Shown: positions 61,464 through 64,000 of the stretch, in pieces | Numbering within the stretch: position 1 is the stretch's first letter | Layout: each line of letters opens with the position of its first letter | Origin: Cucumis sativus | Taxonomy: Eukaryota; Streptophyta; Magnoliopsida; Cucurbitales; Cucurbitaceae | Reading direction: 5' to 3' | DNA length: 64,000 nucleotides | Assembly (NCBI RefSeq): GCF_000004075.3 | Contig: NC_026658.2 | Coordinates: forward strand, 23,424,075-23,488,074 | The notes under the pieces: generated by a model | What the model saw: only the letters and a program-made list of their open reading frames with translations | The model's database searches: none | Told to the model about the DNA's origin: nothing | Program-made: the position numbers and the translations under genes

Positions 61464-61713
61464 TACCGGCGGATTTAGTATAGGTCTAGGGGGGCCGAGC
61501 CCCCACAACTTTATTGTTTTTATATAATATGTATAAACAAAATCAATTAATACTCAATATTTGTAGATAGTTTAATGGTAATTATGCTTGTTAGCCCCAT
61601 TCCAACCAAAGTTAAAGTCTTACTTACGTAGTTTTTTTTCTTCAGATTTTTAATTTTTTTCCTAAGTTACAACTCGAAGCCCCCTGTCAATAAATTCTCT
61701 GGATCCGCCACTG
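61464..61713. mobile_element. hAT-like MITE (non-autonomous)
   Basis: The left end reads TACCGGCGGATTTAG and the right end reads CTGGATCCGCCACTG; the reverse complement of the right end (CAGTGGCGGATCCAG) matches the left at 11 of 15 bases. Flanking 8-mers GTCCATGT and ATCTATGT agree at six of eight, consistent with an 8-bp target duplication. Just inside, AGGGGGGCCGAGCCCCCAC and GAAGCCCCCTGTCAATAAAT are typical of the CAGTGGCGGA family. About 250 bp with no coding capacity. Confidence 0.7.
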
Positions 61714-64000
61714 ATCTATGTTGTTTCCTTTTGATTGATGTGTCCGTTACACGAATGAAATAGTATGTGTCATAGTGTTGTATGATGATTGGATTGGTTT
61801 TTTTGTTTTTAATTCTTCTTTTAGGTTTGAAGAAGTGGTGAGAATCGGTTGCAGCTAATAAATTGGTTTTTGAAAAGAGAAAAAAGAAAGAAAAAACTCA
61901 GAAAAGTAGAAAAAAGAAATAATAATTGAAAATGGGTAGAAAAATGATTGGTGATATAGGGAAGCTCCGCAAAGCAATTGCATGTGAGTGACATGAAAGA
62001 TGCTGCAGCTTAAGAATGTTTTCCATGTTAGGATTCCCATATTATTATTGTAACACTACAGATTTACCTCCAAACTATATTCACTACTACTGCTATTATT
62101 ATTATTATTATTATTATTAAAAACGCACCATATTACATGTTTCATCCAACATAGTTTAAATCGCTACCATAATATTGTATCGAACTCATTGATCTTTAAG
62201 ATGATAATTTCATTCGATACATTCTTATATGAAGATGGTTAAAATTATTTTCTTTTAGTCGAGTTGATGTGAGTGTGTAGAGACAGAAAGGAGTAAATAG
62301 GTTTTGTGAAATGAAATATAAAAAAAAGAGATATATATGTTGATATGATAATGGGTTGGGAGAGGACATTTCGTAGTCTGCTCAACGAAAGTGGGTACCT
62401 TGGATTCCTTTTTCGTAGAGAGAGAGAGATGGGATTAATTCTCACATCTAAGAGAAATTGTTGTATTCAACGAGCTAAATTGATATATAAAAAAAAGAAA
62501 AACTAAGTTTAATAGAAAACAATACTAACGTAATTTGAAATCCATCTTTTTCTCATATAATCTATTTTTCAGTTTTATAACAATGTTTGTGTTTTTTTGT
62601 GTACCACCTACTACCTTCCTTCGTTTTTCCCTATCTTAGACAAATAAAATAAATAAGAAAGGCATTTTTATGGGTCAGAATTGAGATCTATTGATTACAT
62701 TCAACCTCTAATTACAGTAATTTTTTTAATATCTAAAAGAAATGTCAGAAAATCAGTGATGGAAAATAGTTAAAAACTCATATAAAAAAATAAAATTTAC
62801 AAACCCCCACAATCTCTCTCTAATTATTGTAATTATTGAGAAAACTGAGGTGCAAAGGCACGTGATGCCCACTTGGTGAGAGAAGCTATGCTATTCGTGA
62901 CTTTTCTTTTCCTTCTTTCTTCTTTCTTCTTTTTTAAATCATAATAACACTAATTTACACTTTTTTTTTTCTTTTCAGTTTCAAAATCCAATAATACGTT
63001 TTTTTTTTATAAAAAAAATACTTTTGTTCTCTCCAATTCATAGTTTTTAAATTTATAAAAATGTTAGTTTTTATTAGGAATAATCTCCTTTAGTAAACAT
63101 TTATTTTCTTAAATATCTTGTTGTTCTATGTTTTGACTTTTTAAAACAATAAGTTTACAAACATTATTTATTTTTGAAAAAGCAAGCGAACTTTTTTTTA
63201 AAAATTTCAAAATTTTATTTTTGCTTTTGATAAGAACTAAAACGTTTTTTTTAATAGAAAAACAAAAATCAGTGGGAGTTTGAACTTTTATTTTTGATTC
63301 AAAACAAAGCTCTTTTTTATATGTATTTTTTCTGTTCTTTAGTTTCTTTTTTTTATTAAGGTTTCGAAAAAAAGTCCAAATTTTAAAACTAATGAAAAAA
63401 AGAAAATATACATCTAATTAACTAAAATCCAAAAAATTTCAAAAGCAAATACAAAATTGAAAAAAAAAGTAAATTAAAAATTAAACTAATTTGGTTATTA
63501 ATAATATTAATTTAGAAAAGGAATTTAGTGTAATATTGGGAATGGAACCACCGACCAATGTATTGAAATGCTGAAAGGACAAATCTTATTTACTTATTTT
63601 GTTATATATATATATATATTAAAGTTAAAAACTTTGGTTTAATTTAATGTATATTTATTTATGTTAATTAATGCATTATTATGTGGGTTTCTTTTTTCTT
63701 TCACAAAAATCTTTGACCATTTTCACATTTTGGTTTGGTTTCTCCTTCTTCCCTTTTTTCTTTCATTAACTTTATTCACCCTTTTCATTTTACTTACTTA
63801 TTATTTCATCCTAATTATTATCTATAAATAACCATCTACCATTCTATTATATACATGATTATGATTATTATTAATCCATCTCTAAAAACCTTTCAACTTT
63901 TACATTTATATACTATATATTCTTATTGGTTTCGTAAACGTATGTTTCACAATCTCTCGTTTCTTTCTAGTAATATTATGTCAATTTTTTAATAATTTTT
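61714..64000. other. AT-rich intergenic region to window end, no gene seen
   Basis: It holds (ATT)8 at 62095-62119, a GA tract near 62419-62428, poly(T)/poly(A) runs (62960-63020) and (AT)n near 63605-63620. No gene, tRNA or hairpin of note was found. Confidence 0.5.

Noticed and set aside
1..64000. CRISPR arrays, operons, bacterial-style signals or viral genes
   Set aside because: The window is plainly plant nuclear DNA with introns; no such arrays or genes were seen.

Overview
This is a nuclear window from a flowering plant. It has AT-rich intergenic DNA, multi-exon genes with GT-AG introns, land-plant protein families (EP1-type bulb lectin, ALOG/LSH, TTL, plant-type PEPC) and chloroplast and secretory targeting. 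Coding exons are clearly richer in GC than the DNA around them. A palindromic foldback repeat and a SINE tail resemble repeats I remember from melon and cucumber, so a cucurbit is my best guess for the lineage. That rests on memory, not on a search.

Layout. Positions 1-882 (-) hold the 5' part of a plastid-targeted protein gene cut by the window edge. It is head-to-head with an 8-exon RAB3GAP2 N-domain-like gene (1431-5622, +). A single-exon peptide-N-glycanase A-like gene follows (7080-8948, +). It converges on a 10-exon ALG9 gene (10350-14918, -). Next is a complete 10-exon C3-type PEP carboxylase gene (16046-21076, -) with a TATA box and a probable leader intron. About 9 kb of AT-rich DNA holds a foldback element and an RNase H-like LINE scrap. 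After it come a single-exon EP1-like lectin (30119-31468, +), an ALOG/LSH regulator (37224-37838, -) and a 7-exon TTL gene (42570-45545, -). From about 46 kb to 64 kb I see no convincing gene. That stretch holds microsatellites, short repeats, one GC-rich island (about 50338-50660) and a hAT-like MITE (about 61464-61713).

The genes are not a functional cluster. PNGase A-like, ALG9 and the EP1-like glycoprotein all touch N-glycosylation or the secretory pathway, and RAB3GAP touches membrane traffic, but plant genes like these are ordinary neighbours. Exon joins were checked by reading-frame phase: each multi-exon model closes to a length that fits its family (456, 571, 965 and 698 residues). 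I found no convincing new biological system. The best leads are the isolated GC-rich island, a GC-AG intron in TTL, a possible alternative 3' end of the LSH gene, and several small mobile-element remnants.
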